This document shows positions 35,887-43,359 of a stretch of 43,359 nucleotides of DNA, one piece after another. The DNA is from Candidatus Brocadia sp. (lineage in GTDB: Bacteria; Planctomycetota; Brocadiia; Brocadiales; Brocadiaceae), in the NCBI GenBank assembly GCA_021646415.1, contig SOEU01000025.1, positions 1 through 43,359 on the forward strand. The letters are read 5' to 3'. Under the pieces are notes generated by a model that saw nothing but the letters and a program-made list of their open reading frames with translations, searched no databases and had not been told where the DNA came from. The stretch's first letter is position 1; each line of letters opens with the position of its first letter. The position numbers were made by a program, and so were the translations under genes.

Positions 35887-35938
35887 TATTCTCTCCCAAA
35901 TAGGTTTATAAAAGCGGTCTAAAATGTAACAGAAATCT

Positions 35939-36715
35939 CTATTTTCTGCTATTTTCCTGCTGCACTACTTCCTTTGCAAGCGCCATATAATCCTCAGAAC
36001 CATGCGAATCCGGCGCATAAGAAACAACCGGCTTGCCGTGACTGGGCGATTCTGAGAGTTTTACATTCTTTCGAATGATCGTGTTGAAGGCCTTATCCCC
36101 AAGCGGGGGATATTCCTTAATCTTTCCAATAACCTCATTGCAAAGGCGGGTACGGCTGGTATACATGCAAAAAATGATTCCCGTAATTTCCAAATCGTGA
36201 TTCAATCTTTTCCGGACAACTTCATATGTCTCTAATAATTTACTTACTCCCTGCAACGCAAAAAATTCGGTTTGTAAGGGGATAAATAACTCATGGACAA
36301 ACGTCAGGACATTGAGGGTTAACAAACCAAGGGAAGGCGGGCAATCAACGAGAATATAATCGTACTTGTCAAGTATCTGCCCTAAATATTCCTTTAGTAC
36401 CGTCTCTCTCCCCACAACGCCCACCAGCTCAATCTCTGCTCCGGCGAGTTCTATATTAGCAGGGATAATATCCAGACCCTGAATACTGGTGTTTAAAACC
36501 ACGTCTTCTGGTGGACACTCTCCTTTAATGAGATTATACACGGAATACTTCAAATTGTGAATATCAATTCCGAGATGAACACTCAGGTTGGCTTGCGGAT
36601 CCATATCAATGACCAATACCTTTTTGCCCAGCATTGCAAGACATGCACCCAAGTTTGCGGTTGTAGTGGTTTTTCCAACGCCTCCCTTCTGGTTAAGCAA
36701 TGCAATACTTCTCAT
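35939..36715 (-). CDS. ParA/Soj-family ATPase
   Basis: A 258-residue P-loop ATPase of the kind that positions chromosomes, plasmids or protein clusters by gradients on nucleoid DNA. The deviant Walker A is QKGGVGKTTTTANLG (Lys10, Lys15), Walker A' is VIDMDPQANLS and Walker B is YILVDCPPSLGLLTLN. It starts at ATG 36715 with AGGAGG nine bases upstream; an earlier ATG at 36724 abuts that site. No ParB gene or parS-like site is next to it. Its neighbours are a membrane protein 53 bases downstream and a PocR-domain gene upstream, so it may position a membrane or sensory complex rather than DNA (inference). Confidence 0.92.
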   Translation of the reverse strand: MRSIALLNQKGGVGKTTTTANLGACLAMLGKKVLVIDMDPQANLSVHLGIDIHNLKYSVYNLIKGECPPEDVVLNTSIQGLDIIPANIELAGAEIELVGVVGRETVLKEYLGQILDKYDYILVDCPPSLGLLTLNVLTFVHELFIPLQTEFFALQGVSKLLETYEVVRKRLNHDLEITGIIFCMYTSRTRLCNEVIGKIKEYPPLGDKAFNTIIRKNVKLSESPSHGKPVVSYAPDSHGSEDYMALAKEVVQQENSRK

Positions 36716-36886
36716 TCCGTACATCCTCCTATTTAAAGGTAGGTCTTGTAATCGGCACAAACGCTAGAGATTTTATTGTTATGTCATGAACAAGAATTTA
36801 TGTCATAGAAGAACATTGAGCAAACTGCCAAAAGTTTAGCATTTCTCATTGAAATTGCAAGCTATAAATGAAACAAAATTACCTAC

Positions 36887-37483
36887 TTATTCACTTTTCT
36901 GTCTCTTAAAAAGTTCCTCAATATCGCGGTATTTTTTTAACATTGTTGCTTCGCTCTGTTTTAAAGTATGAATGCGACCAAGAATCTTTGACATCAGTTC
37001 TGTTGATAAAACGACCTGCTCCCGTGCAATTTTCAGAATTGGTTTTGGTATAGGTGGTGTTTTTTTCACGGCATCCCATAGTATACGGGCATCGATATGA
37101 AACTGTGCGGCAATATCGTAAACGCTGAACTTCGAACGAAATGGATTGGAGATCGTCACACAATGCGCACCAATCACCGTATTTTCGTCAAGGCATATCG
37201 GCATTGAAAGCAGCGTCAAACCGCCCGGGCATTCCTCTTCAAATGATTTCCTGAAATGGATAGCGCTTTTCGCCAGTTCCCTGCTATAGGAAAGGCATAA
37301 ATCTTTTCGTTCACTGACATACCGCAGTGTCTTGCAGTACGCCGAGGCATTGACTTCATTAATCACTTCTCCCTCCACATCGTACACAACGTCGTTGGTA
37401 TTCAGGATATTCATTAAGTAAATTTGAATCGTGGAAATGATTTCCTTCTCGAAATTGATCTTTAATCGCCTAATCGGTTCCAT
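36887..37483 (-). CDS. PocR-like sensory-domain protein
   Basis: A 198-residue protein that is nearly all one PocR-type ligand-binding domain. It shows NEVNASAYCKTLRYVSERKD, LCLSYSRELAKSAI, a Cys-Pro-Gly-Gly loop (EEECPGGLTLLSMPI) and VIGAHCVTISNPF. The pattern of Cys residues at about 50, 63, 85, 97 and 108 is typical and may bind a metal or cluster. About 70 C-terminal residues form a helical region (EQVVLSTELMSKILGRIHTL and a Lys/Glu-rich coiled coil). There is no obvious output enzyme or HTH, so it would act through a partner. It is upstream of parA on the same strand with a 171-base gap. Confidence 0.75.
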   Translation of the reverse strand: MEPIRRLKINFEKEIISTIQIYLMNILNTNDVVYDVEGEVINEVNASAYCKTLRYVSERKDLCLSYSRELAKSAIHFRKSFEEECPGGLTLLSMPICLDENTVIGAHCVTISNPFRSKFSVYDIAAQFHIDARILWDAVKKTPPIPKPILKIAREQVVLSTELMSKILGRIHTLKQSEATMLKKYRDIEELFKRQKSE

Positions 37484-37647
37484 ACGTGCTTTCTCAACAA
37501 ATATTTTGAAGCAACAGCATCCTTGCTGAAGGGGGGTGGATTTTTAATACGATATATATACACAAATCAAATAAGGTTTTCAACAAAACTCGGGAAATTT
37601 TTTCAAAATCCTAAACTCATACATAAAGAATTTGTATCCTGCATTTC

Positions 37648-37676
37648 TTGACTTGCTGATAAAATGACACTATAAT
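37648..37676 (+). promoter_or_regulatory. Putative promoter of the amrS-like gene
   Basis: TTGACT (37648-37653), 17 bases, TATAAT (37671-37676), 74 bases before the start at 37751. The -10 is perfect. Confidence 0.65.
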
Positions 37677-37750
37677 TTTAAATATGAGTGTTTTTTTACC
37701 ATTGTTTATTCCTGTGAAGTCAGGATCTATCTCTTTGTTTAAGGTGTTTT

Positions 37751-38893
37751 ATGATTACCAGAAGGTTGTTATTAAAGGCAGGGGTATTGGGGGCATGTAG
37801 TCTCTGTCTTGGGAATACCCTGGAAGCATGGGCGGAGGATGTCTATACCCCTGAAGCGCTTAAAGACATAAACCAGGGGTTCCCGGTAAAGGCAGCCATG
37901 CATTACAAGAAACTGGAAGATCTCAGGGTGGAATGTGAACTTTGTCCCCGGAAATGCACCATTGCTGATATGGAACGTGGCTACTGTGGTGTACGGGAAA
38001 ATCGCGGCGGTACGTACTACACCCTGGTGCATTCACGTGTCTGCGCCCTGAATGTGGACCCCATCGAAAAGAAACCCCTGTTCCACTATTTACCTGGTAC
38101 AAAGGCTTATTCTCTGGCGACAGCGGGATGTAACGTTGAGTGCAAATTCTGCCAGAACTGGCAGATCTCTCAATATCGGCCCGAGCAGATAGAAAGCATT
38201 AAACTAACGCCCGAGGATGTGGTAAAAGACGCTGGTATGAATGGCAGCAAAACGATCGCCTTCACCTATTCAGAACCCGTGGTCTTTTACGAATACATGT
38301 ATGATACGGCCCGATTAGGCAATGAGCACGGCTTGAAAAGCGTAATGATATCAAACGGTTACATTCAGGAAAAACCTTTAACAGAGTTGTGCCGTCACCT
38401 GGGTGCAGTGAAGATTGACTTGAAAGGTTTTACTGAAAAATTTTACCAGGAGACCTGCACCGGTGAGTTGAAACCCGTTTTAAATACCTTGGTGACGTTG
38501 AAGAAGATTGGTATATGGTTTGAGATTGTTATGCTTGTAATACCAACACTCAATGATAGTGAAAAGGAAATGAAGGAAATGTGTGTCTGGGTTAAGGAGA
38601 ATCTTGGACCAGATGTACCTGTCCATTTTACCCGCTTTCATCCAACTTACAAGATTAAGAATCTACCGCCAACACCGGTGAAGACACTGGAAAGGGCGAG
38701 AAAAATTGCCATCGATACGGGTCTTCACTTCCCCTACGTGGGCAATGTGCCAGGACACGAAGGGGAAAACACCTACTGTCCACACTGCCGGGATATCCTT
38801 ATCAAACGGGCTGGTTTCTCTATATTGGAAAACCGACTTAAAGATAATAAATGCAAAAATTGTGATCAATTCATACCAGGGGTATGGGTTTGA
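37751..38893 (+). CDS. amrS: AmrS-like radical SAM enzyme with apparent Tat signal
   Basis: A 380-residue radical SAM protein of the AmmeMemoRadiSam type (AmrS). The [4Fe-4S]-SAM motif is CNVECKFC (Cys127, Cys131, Cys134). An upstream Cys set (CELCPRKC, then YCGVREN) and a C-terminal set (CPHCRDIL, CKNCDQF) probably hold further clusters or zinc. IDLKGFTEKFYQETC, CTGELKPVLNTL and TRFHPTYKI are family segments. The N-terminus, ITRRLLLKAGVLGACSLCLG, looks like a twin-arginine signal with a possible lipobox, unusual for a reductive SAM enzyme, which needs cytoplasmic reductant. AMMECR1 and MEMO1 partners are not in the window. A strong promoter lies upstream. Confidence 0.9.
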   Translation: MITRRLLLKAGVLGACSLCLGNTLEAWAEDVYTPEALKDINQGFPVKAAMHYKKLEDLRVECELCPRKCTIADMERGYCGVRENRGGTYYTLVHSRVCALNVDPIEKKPLFHYLPGTKAYSLATAGCNVECKFCQNWQISQYRPEQIESIKLTPEDVVKDAGMNGSKTIAFTYSEPVVFYEYMYDTARLGNEHGLKSVMISNGYIQEKPLTELCRHLGAVKIDLKGFTEKFYQETCTGELKPVLNTLVTLKKIGIWFEIVMLVIPTLNDSEKEMKEMCVWVKENLGPDVPVHFTRFHPTYKIKNLPPTPVKTLERARKIAIDTGLHFPYVGNVPGHEGENTYCPHCRDILIKRAGFSILENRLKDNKCKNCDQFIPGVWV

Positions 38894-38936
38894 AGTAATT
38901 ATTCAGAATTACATTACCTTCGGCAACTTTTTGCGC

Positions 38937-38986
38937 CACAAAGACACCAAGGCACAAAGAAAAATCTTCGTGCCTCAGTGACTTTG
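38937..38986. repeat. Imperfect inverted repeat (dispersed element)
   Basis: The left arm, CACAAAGACACCAAGGCAC (38937-38955), and the right arm, GTGCCTCAGTGACTTTG (38970-38986), pair imperfectly around an A-rich loop. It resembles the decayed CTTCGTG-type element at 8922-8990 and fills the short space between two convergent genes. Confidence 0.5.
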
Positions 38987-39020
38987 CAACAACCTTGAAT
39001 TTCCGGGACGTTGTTTTTTA

Positions 39021-39800
39021 TTATTTTTTAATACTTGCCTGTTCTACAATTACATCGTATTTGTAACCGCTCCCAAAATCCTTGTCTTTATACAAAGTAC
39101 CGTTCACGGTGACAATATCTCCAACAGCGGCAAGGTCTTTTGAAGTCACAACAAGGTCATTACTACCATCATTCTGATTTCCAGTTCCATCCTGGATGTG
39201 TAGCCAGTTCTTTCCCATGATGCCAGATGAGACTTTAACAACCTTACCTTTGACCGCGACATTTTTGTTGTCAAGTTCGGCCTTTTTTTCATAGAGTTCG
39301 GCTACCGTATAAGCATCAGGACCGTGAGCCTTATCTACCTGTATTTTCTCACCGGAAGAAGCCTCTGTGTCTTTGCTGACCGCTTTACCATGAAAACTTT
39401 TTGTCTCAACCGCACCACCCGTCGAAGCGGGACCAGTCGAAAAAATGATCTTATCAAATGTCCGGTTCAGGGTCTTGCTCGTGAAATTGACCATTTCATA
39501 ACCCGGCTGGAGAGCAATCTCCTGTCCAACAGTCACTTTCGTTTCCAGCACGGCCGCCCAGGTCTTTTTCCCGTCCTTCTCAATGCAGAGATAGGTGTAA
39601 CCGCCGCTATTCATGGTTTCTACAACTTTACCAGAGAGAGAAGACACTTCCTGAGGAACGGGCGCGTCTTGTTTTTCTTTCATGTATACTTGCTCTGGCG
39701 GTGTTTTGTATAACTTCTTGGGACTGGCATAAATACCCTGTACTGAAACTGCGGTCGCCAAAGCCAAAACAAAGGTAAACAACATCGAAAATCTTTTCAT
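39021..39800 (-). CDS. Exported OB-fold protein (NrfJ-like, two domains)
   Basis: A 259-residue exported protein: signal RFSMLFTFVLALATAVSVQG then YAS. The first domain (about 55-120, SGKVVETMNSGGYTYLCIEKDGKK...WAAV) fits the NrfJ-related small periplasmic OB-fold. The second (about 165-258, VAELYEKKAELDNKNVAVKG, KVVKVSSGIMGKNWLHIQDG, TVNGTLYKDKDFGSGYKYDV) is another OB-fold of the bacterial nucleic-acid-binding-like class. In some bacteria such proteins accompany periplasmic cytochromes, but the role is not established. AAGGAG lies seven bases before the start. It is divergent from the MOSC gene. Confidence 0.8.
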   Translation of the reverse strand: MKRFSMLFTFVLALATAVSVQGIYASPKKLYKTPPEQVYMKEKQDAPVPQEVSSLSGKVVETMNSGGYTYLCIEKDGKKTWAAVLETKVTVGQEIALQPGYEMVNFTSKTLNRTFDKIIFSTGPASTGGAVETKSFHGKAVSKDTEASSGEKIQVDKAHGPDAYTVAELYEKKAELDNKNVAVKGKVVKVSSGIMGKNWLHIQDGTGNQNDGSNDLVVTSKDLAAVGDIVTVNGTLYKDKDFGSGYKYDVIVEQASIKK

Positions 39801-40095
39801 TTCACAACTCCTTTTAATTTTAAATGATGTTTCTGCGATAAAAACTTTTAATGATTAAAGCATACTGCTTTTATCTCAAAAAACAAGTATTTTGTCTCAC
39901 TATACACGATAATCAGATAAAATATCGAGACAGACCAAAATTTTAGATCGTTTATTCATCTTTCATTTTGATTTTATCGTTGTTTGGTGTTATTAATAGG
40001 GTAATTTTTCGGCAAATACAAGAAATACATTTTCTGACAATCAAACGTGCCTTCGGAGTTAGGCCTATAATTCGTAACCTGGCATCTGCATATTT

Positions 40096-40755
40096 ATGAA
40101 AGAAGCAAGAATCCTCTCAATTCAGGTTGGCCTTCCCAAAACGCTCAGTGGAACCGGGACAACCGAATCGACTAAAAAATCCTGGACGACAGGCATCTTC
40201 AAGACGGCAGTTTGCGGTTCTGTATGGCTGGACAAACTCAACCTTGCCGGAGACGCACAGGCAGACTTATCAGTCCACGGCGGTTCACACAAGGCGGTTA
40301 ATGTGTATCCATCCGAGCATTACTCTTACTGGAAGCAGGAATTCAATATACAGGATATGTCGTACGGTGCCTTCGGTGAAAATTTTACGACCTGCGATTT
40401 ACCCGAAGACGAGGTTTGCATCGGCGATGTGTTTAGAGTCGGTGATGCCCTTGTGCAGGTTTCACAACCCCGGCAACCCTGCTGGAAAATAGAACAGAGG
40501 TGGGGTGTCAGGGATCTGGTTATGCATATGAAACGGACAGGAAAGACTGGCTGGTATTTTCGTGTCTTGCAGGAGGGATACGTGGAAGCCGGAAACACCT
40601 TCGTCCTTAGAGAGCGGCCTTTCCCGCAATGGACCGTTGCCACGGCATACGCAATCATGCGCAATCGCAGAACTGATATTACGGCAGCACAGGCATTAGC
40701 CCAATGTCCGGCACTTTCTCCACGGTGGCAGCAAAACTTAATCTCTCCGAAATAA
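40096..40755 (+). CDS. MOSC-domain protein (YiiM-like)
   Basis: A 219-residue protein with a MOSC domain, the fold that carries sulfur to molybdenum cofactor or related acceptors. Features include GDAQADLSVHGGSHKAVNVYPSEHY, GENFTTCDL and the conserved Cys129 in SQPRQPCWKIEQRWG, the presumed sulfur-binding residue. The C-terminal 60 residues (VATAYAIMRNRRTDITAAQA, LSPRWQQNL) form the three-helix extension of the YiiM subgroup, which can reduce N-hydroxylated compounds. No molybdoenzyme is adjacent. The start ATG lacks a strong ribosome binding site. Confidence 0.9.
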   Translation: MKEARILSIQVGLPKTLSGTGTTESTKKSWTTGIFKTAVCGSVWLDKLNLAGDAQADLSVHGGSHKAVNVYPSEHYSYWKQEFNIQDMSYGAFGENFTTCDLPEDEVCIGDVFRVGDALVQVSQPRQPCWKIEQRWGVRDLVMHMKRTGKTGWYFRVLQEGYVEAGNTFVLRERPFPQWTVATAYAIMRNRRTDITAAQALAQCPALSPRWQQNLISPK

Positions 40756-40900
40756 GTTTCCATACCAGAACTGAAGTTCCTCTCAATATTTGGAACATTT
40801 GAATTGGTAATTTTGAAATTGTTTCAAATTTCGGACTTCGTGCTTTGGACTTAGCAGTTTTTCATAAACAAAAACTTACAAATAAAAGAAGTTTTTGGGA

Positions 40901-41500
40901 CTATATCTTTTCATACATCCACACCTTGCCGCCGCTTACAATTCCATCTGCCCTCTTTACAAGCCGTTTCTTATGGAGGTTCAATAGTCTTGTACCGCTT
41001 GTATTGGCCTCAAGTTTCATAAGTTCCGAAAGCTCCTTAGCAGTAATTTTCCCCCTTTTGAGGATGAGATTTAATGTCTCTTTAAGATAGGTATTCAAAC
41101 TTCCCATAAGGATTTTTTTCCTATCCCGCATCTCTGCCATAACGGCGAGGTCTTTCCTCTCAAGGGCAACCTCTATATTTTCCTTCTGATTTTCATTGAG
41201 TCCAACTAAGGTAATATATTTGTCTCCATATTCACCTCCAAGAAGTCTGGACACGAGTTTCGCCACGATCTCGTCGGCGCATGAATAATCAATGATTCCA
41301 ATCTTTGAAAAATCAATGGCAATGACAGTTCCATCCTCTTCTTTGGAAATGTCCTTCTCAATACGTTCTCTGATTATGTGACCAGACGTCCTTGTCACAA
41401 GGTCGTTTGAGCCATTCTTCAGTTCTTCTTTGAGGAGTTTATAAATATTGTATGTTTGCATTTTTTCAACAGTTTCTGGTATCAAGTACCTTACACTCAT
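40901..41500 (-). CDS. STAS-like (DUF4325) protein with C-terminal HTH
   Basis: A 199-residue protein. Residues 30-115 fit the STAS-like DUF4325 fold: GTVIAIDFSKIGIIDYSCAD, EIVAKLVSRLLGGEYGDK, ITLVGLNENQKENIEVALER. The C-terminal 60 residues are a winged-helix-like domain (GKITAKELSELMKLEANTSG, LLNLHKKRLVKRADG). DUF4325 proteins are often partners of histidine-kinase-like ATPases in unassigned regulatory or defence modules. No such partner is next to it; a TPR/SEC-C gene precedes it on the same strand. The start at 41500 has no clear ribosome binding site; an ATG 13 codons later is an alternative. Confidence 0.75.
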   Translation of the reverse strand: MSVRYLIPETVEKMQTYNIYKLLKEELKNGSNDLVTRTSGHIIRERIEKDISKEEDGTVIAIDFSKIGIIDYSCADEIVAKLVSRLLGGEYGDKYITLVGLNENQKENIEVALERKDLAVMAEMRDRKKILMGSLNTYLKETLNLILKRGKITAKELSELMKLEANTSGTRLLNLHKKRLVKRADGIVSGGKVWMYEKI

Positions 41501-41579
41501 TTTGTATTAATTTGGCAGAATTTACGAATTACGATTTTAGATTGAAAAAAACATAAATCCAAAATCGTAAATCTGGAAT

Positions 41580-42509
41580 TTAAGTTTTATTCATACAGCA
41601 CTTCTTGTATTTCTTTCCACTGCCACAGGGGCATGACACATTCCTGCCTATCTTTTCATCTGCCCGGATTGGTTTTTTTGATGGATCTGTAAGTTCTGCA
41701 TATTCATCCTCATATTTAAGTGCATTTTCTTCCATTCCCATTTCACGATAAAGGTCAATCAATCGTTGAATGGCATCCAATTTATCATTTTTGCCGGTAA
41801 GCATTCCGTAAGCTTTTAGATAATATTCCTCTGCCGTATTCCATTCTTTAAGTAGTCTCATAGCATCACCGGCATTAATAACCACCCATTTTTTGTCAGG
41901 ATATTTTTGTATATTCTCCTTTACTTGTCTGGTAGCCTCTTCTTTTCTCCCGGCCTGTGCCAGTATATACCCTATATCCTTTAAAAAGTTTTCTGGATAG
42001 AGTGAAAACGGAGCGAACCATCGTCCAATATTCACAGCTTCATCCACCAGTCCATGGTGGGAAAAATCAAACATAATATCGGATAAATAATCATTGCCGT
42101 AATAAGTAATTTCTTCCATTTCACGATAAAGGGAAGTATTTGGATTCCCGTTTTCATCAAGAAGCTCCTGATACAGCATTTTTATTTTTTCATAAATATC
42201 CAGGAGTAGCGTGCGGTTGAATTTATCCTTGTTGTTTGAATACACATTAGCAATATTCTCCATACATCTTGCAAGGATTTCAGGATTTTTTACATGATGG
42301 AGATGTCGTTTCCATAGTTCGCAAAAGGCATCGTGAAAGAAATTATATGTTTGCTCAGCCCATATATTTGCCATTTTATTTGGCGACCGTTCCTGGACTG
42401 CGATGTCTTTAAATTCGTCAAGATTTATGTGTATTCCCATCTTGTTAAAAGTATCGATAATTTCTTTGTCTGACATTTTTTCCACATCGAATTTTGCATA
42501 TGTCGTCAT
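41580..42509 (-). CDS. TPR-type protein with C-terminal SEC-C zinc motif
   Basis: A 309-residue helical protein. The middle (about 45-270) consists of repeats of helix pairs resembling TPRs: [59 protein letters not shown]. The end, [20 protein letters not shown], is a canonical SEC-C motif that binds zinc and mediates protein contacts, as at the C-terminus of SecA. The function is unknown; proteins of this type are often scaffolds or adaptors. It lies upstream of the DUF4325 gene with a 79-base gap on the minus strand. Confidence 0.85.
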   Translation of the reverse strand: MTTYAKFDVEKMSDKEIIDTFNKMGIHINLDEFKDIAVQERSPNKMANIWAEQTYNFFHDAFCELWKRHLHHVKNPEILARCMENIANVYSNNKDKFNRTLLLDIYEKIKMLYQELLDENGNPNTSLYREMEEITYYGNDYLSDIMFDFSHHGLVDEAVNIGRWFAPFSLYPENFLKDIGYILAQAGRKEEATRQVKENIQKYPDKKWVVINAGDAMRLLKEWNTAEEYYLKAYGMLTGKNDKLDAIQRLIDLYREMGMEENALKYEDEYAELTDPSKKPIRADEKIGRNVSCPCGSGKKYKKCCMNKT

Positions 42510-42602
42510 TTATAGTACCCTTCAATATTTTGTATTCATAATTTTCCCCAATTCTCCGCACTCATTCACCACCGTATAAACTATCTTATGAATCTAAACG
42601 TC

Positions 42603-42881
42603 TCAGAGAAATTCAACCTTCTCGTATCTCTCTTCAGTCCACTTCCATATAGAGACATCGTATTTGTCAGACCCATTTATCCCTTCTGGCTCATAGCCGT
42701 AATCATGGGCTATTTCCTCAAAGGCCCTCTTGGCTTCTTTCAAAGAAGTAAAATGGTTTACTTCAGTTGTCATGCCTCTATCAACAACAATAACCAAATA
42801 CTTTGCTATGCATGGTTGTGGTAATTGAAATGCGATTGAATCGATATTCTTGGAAGAAGATTTTTTATCTTTTTTATTCAT
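42603..42881 (-). CDS. Hypothetical small protein
   Basis: A 92-residue protein of unknown family: charged N-terminus (NKKDKKSSSKN), a beta-strand pair (CIAKYLVIVVDRGMTTEVNHF), a helix (SLKEAKRAFEEIAHDYGYE) and an end rich in aromatics (DVSIWKWTEERYEKVEF). GGAGG seven bases before the ATG supports its reality. No signal peptide or membrane segment is seen. Confidence 0.6.
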   Translation of the reverse strand: MNKKDKKSSSKNIDSIAFQLPQPCIAKYLVIVVDRGMTTEVNHFTSLKEAKRAFEEIAHDYGYEPEGINGSDKYDVSIWKWTEERYEKVEFL

Positions 42882-42956
42882 TACTTATCCTCCATTCCTC
42901 TAGATAAAATGTAGCTACACTCCTTATTATTAAGTACTTCAATCCTTTGATTGTTG

Positions 42957-43226
42957 CTATAGGATTTTAGAACCAGCAGAGATATCATTAGCATTTTCAC
43001 TAGATTTATTTTTAAAAATAATTCCACGCCAAAATTCAGATGGAAGAGGAGATTTATGTTTTATACATGCGAGAATATATACGGCAAGAGGTATATTACC
43101 AAGTTTTTCAGATGGAAATTTATCCCTCGATTGTACAATAAACTCCTTTATTTTTTCTGATAATGGTTTGTTAGTTTTTGCAATTTCCTCAAAATTGCCT
43201 ATTGTTATAGCTATTCCATCCGTCAC
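42957..43226 (-). CDS. Hypothetical small protein, GTG start uncertain
   Basis: An 89-residue frame opening at GTG 43226. It carries plausible helices (FEEIAKTNKPLSEKIKEFIV, NIPLAVYILACIKHKSPLPS) and ends FWRGIIFKNKSSENANDIS. No strong ribosome binding site precedes it; a stop codon at 43247-43245 limits the start to within about seven codons upstream. It is unrecognised and might be a remnant. From 43227 to the window end no gene is seen. Confidence 0.4.
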   Translation of the reverse strand: MTDGIAITIGNFEEIAKTNKPLSEKIKEFIVQSRDKFPSEKLGNIPLAVYILACIKHKSPLPSEFWRGIIFKNKSSENANDISAGSKIL

Positions 43227-43359
43227 TTTTTCATTTAACAGGGATTATCACGGGAACTAAAAAATACTAAATACGTGACGTTTTATGAACTGCCACAATA
43301 AGTATAACTATTTGAATTCAAAGGAATAATGGCAAGCAAACGATTTTGCCCACAACGAG

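Noticed and set aside
40058-40064. GTTAGGC core-like sequence 31 bases before the MOSC gene
   Set aside because: No RYYYAAC partner and no paired stem lie upstream, and no attC follows the gene, so it is a chance match.

Overview
The window looks like a chromosomal segment of a Planctomycete, most probably an anammox bacterium related to 'Candidatus Brocadia' or 'Ca. Kuenenia'. This rests on the moderate GC content, the gene order groEL-groES-groEL, an exported five-haem cytochrome c with an Ig-like module, LPS-type heptose genes, many sensory and radical-SAM genes, and intergenic regions crowded with short GC-rich palindromes. No rRNA, tRNA or CRISPR array was seen, so the assignment is an inference.

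Layout. 1-2.4 kb is a decayed accessory region: a small membrane protein, possible structured-RNA debris, a REP-associated transposase broken by one in-frame TGA and flanked by REP-like palindromes, and a HicA-type toxin broken by one in-frame TAA. 2.4-5.4 kb holds, on the minus strand, a persulfide dioxygenase-rhodanese fusion, a GC-rich zinc alcohol dehydrogenase and an exported Cys-rich protein with DnaJ-zinc-finger-like repeats. 5.9-8.9 kb is an overlapping two-gene signalling unit: a receiver-GAF-PAS-PAS histidine kinase and a receiver-XRE response regulator. 9.1-11.7 kb is hldE-gmhA-gmhB for ADP-heptose. 12-17.2 kb contains an exported DUF1326 protein, a DUF2325 gene behind a promoter with a Fur-box-like operator, a pentahaem cytochrome and a DUF763 protein.

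The most unusual element is at 17376-17932: a solitary integron-type gene cassette. One exported PepSY gene on the minus strand is bounded upstream by a GTTAGGC core site and followed by a well-formed attC-like hairpin, with no integrase in view.

18.2-30 kb is mostly housekeeping: M32 carboxypeptidase, ribF, a PpiD-like membrane chaperone, topA, der, a polytopic membrane protein, yacG, fmdB and dnaJ. 30.1-33.9 kb is the groEL-groES-groEL chaperonin operon with a strong terminator. It is divergent from birA, across a region holding two similar inverted repeats. 35.3-37.5 kb is a minus-strand cluster of a PocR-like sensor, a ParA ATPase and a single-pass membrane protein. 37.7-43.3 kb holds an AmrS-like radical SAM enzyme with an apparent Tat signal, an exported OB-fold protein, a MOSC protein, a STAS-like/HTH protein, a TPR/SEC-C protein and two small hypotheticals.

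Together the genes cover envelope biogenesis (heptose, PpiD-like chaperone, exported redox proteins), protein folding (DnaJ, two GroEL, GroES), sulfide/persulfide oxidation and several sensory modules. The accessory interest lies at the left end (REP/RAYT and toxin remnants) and at the integron-like cassette near 17.4-17.9 kb.
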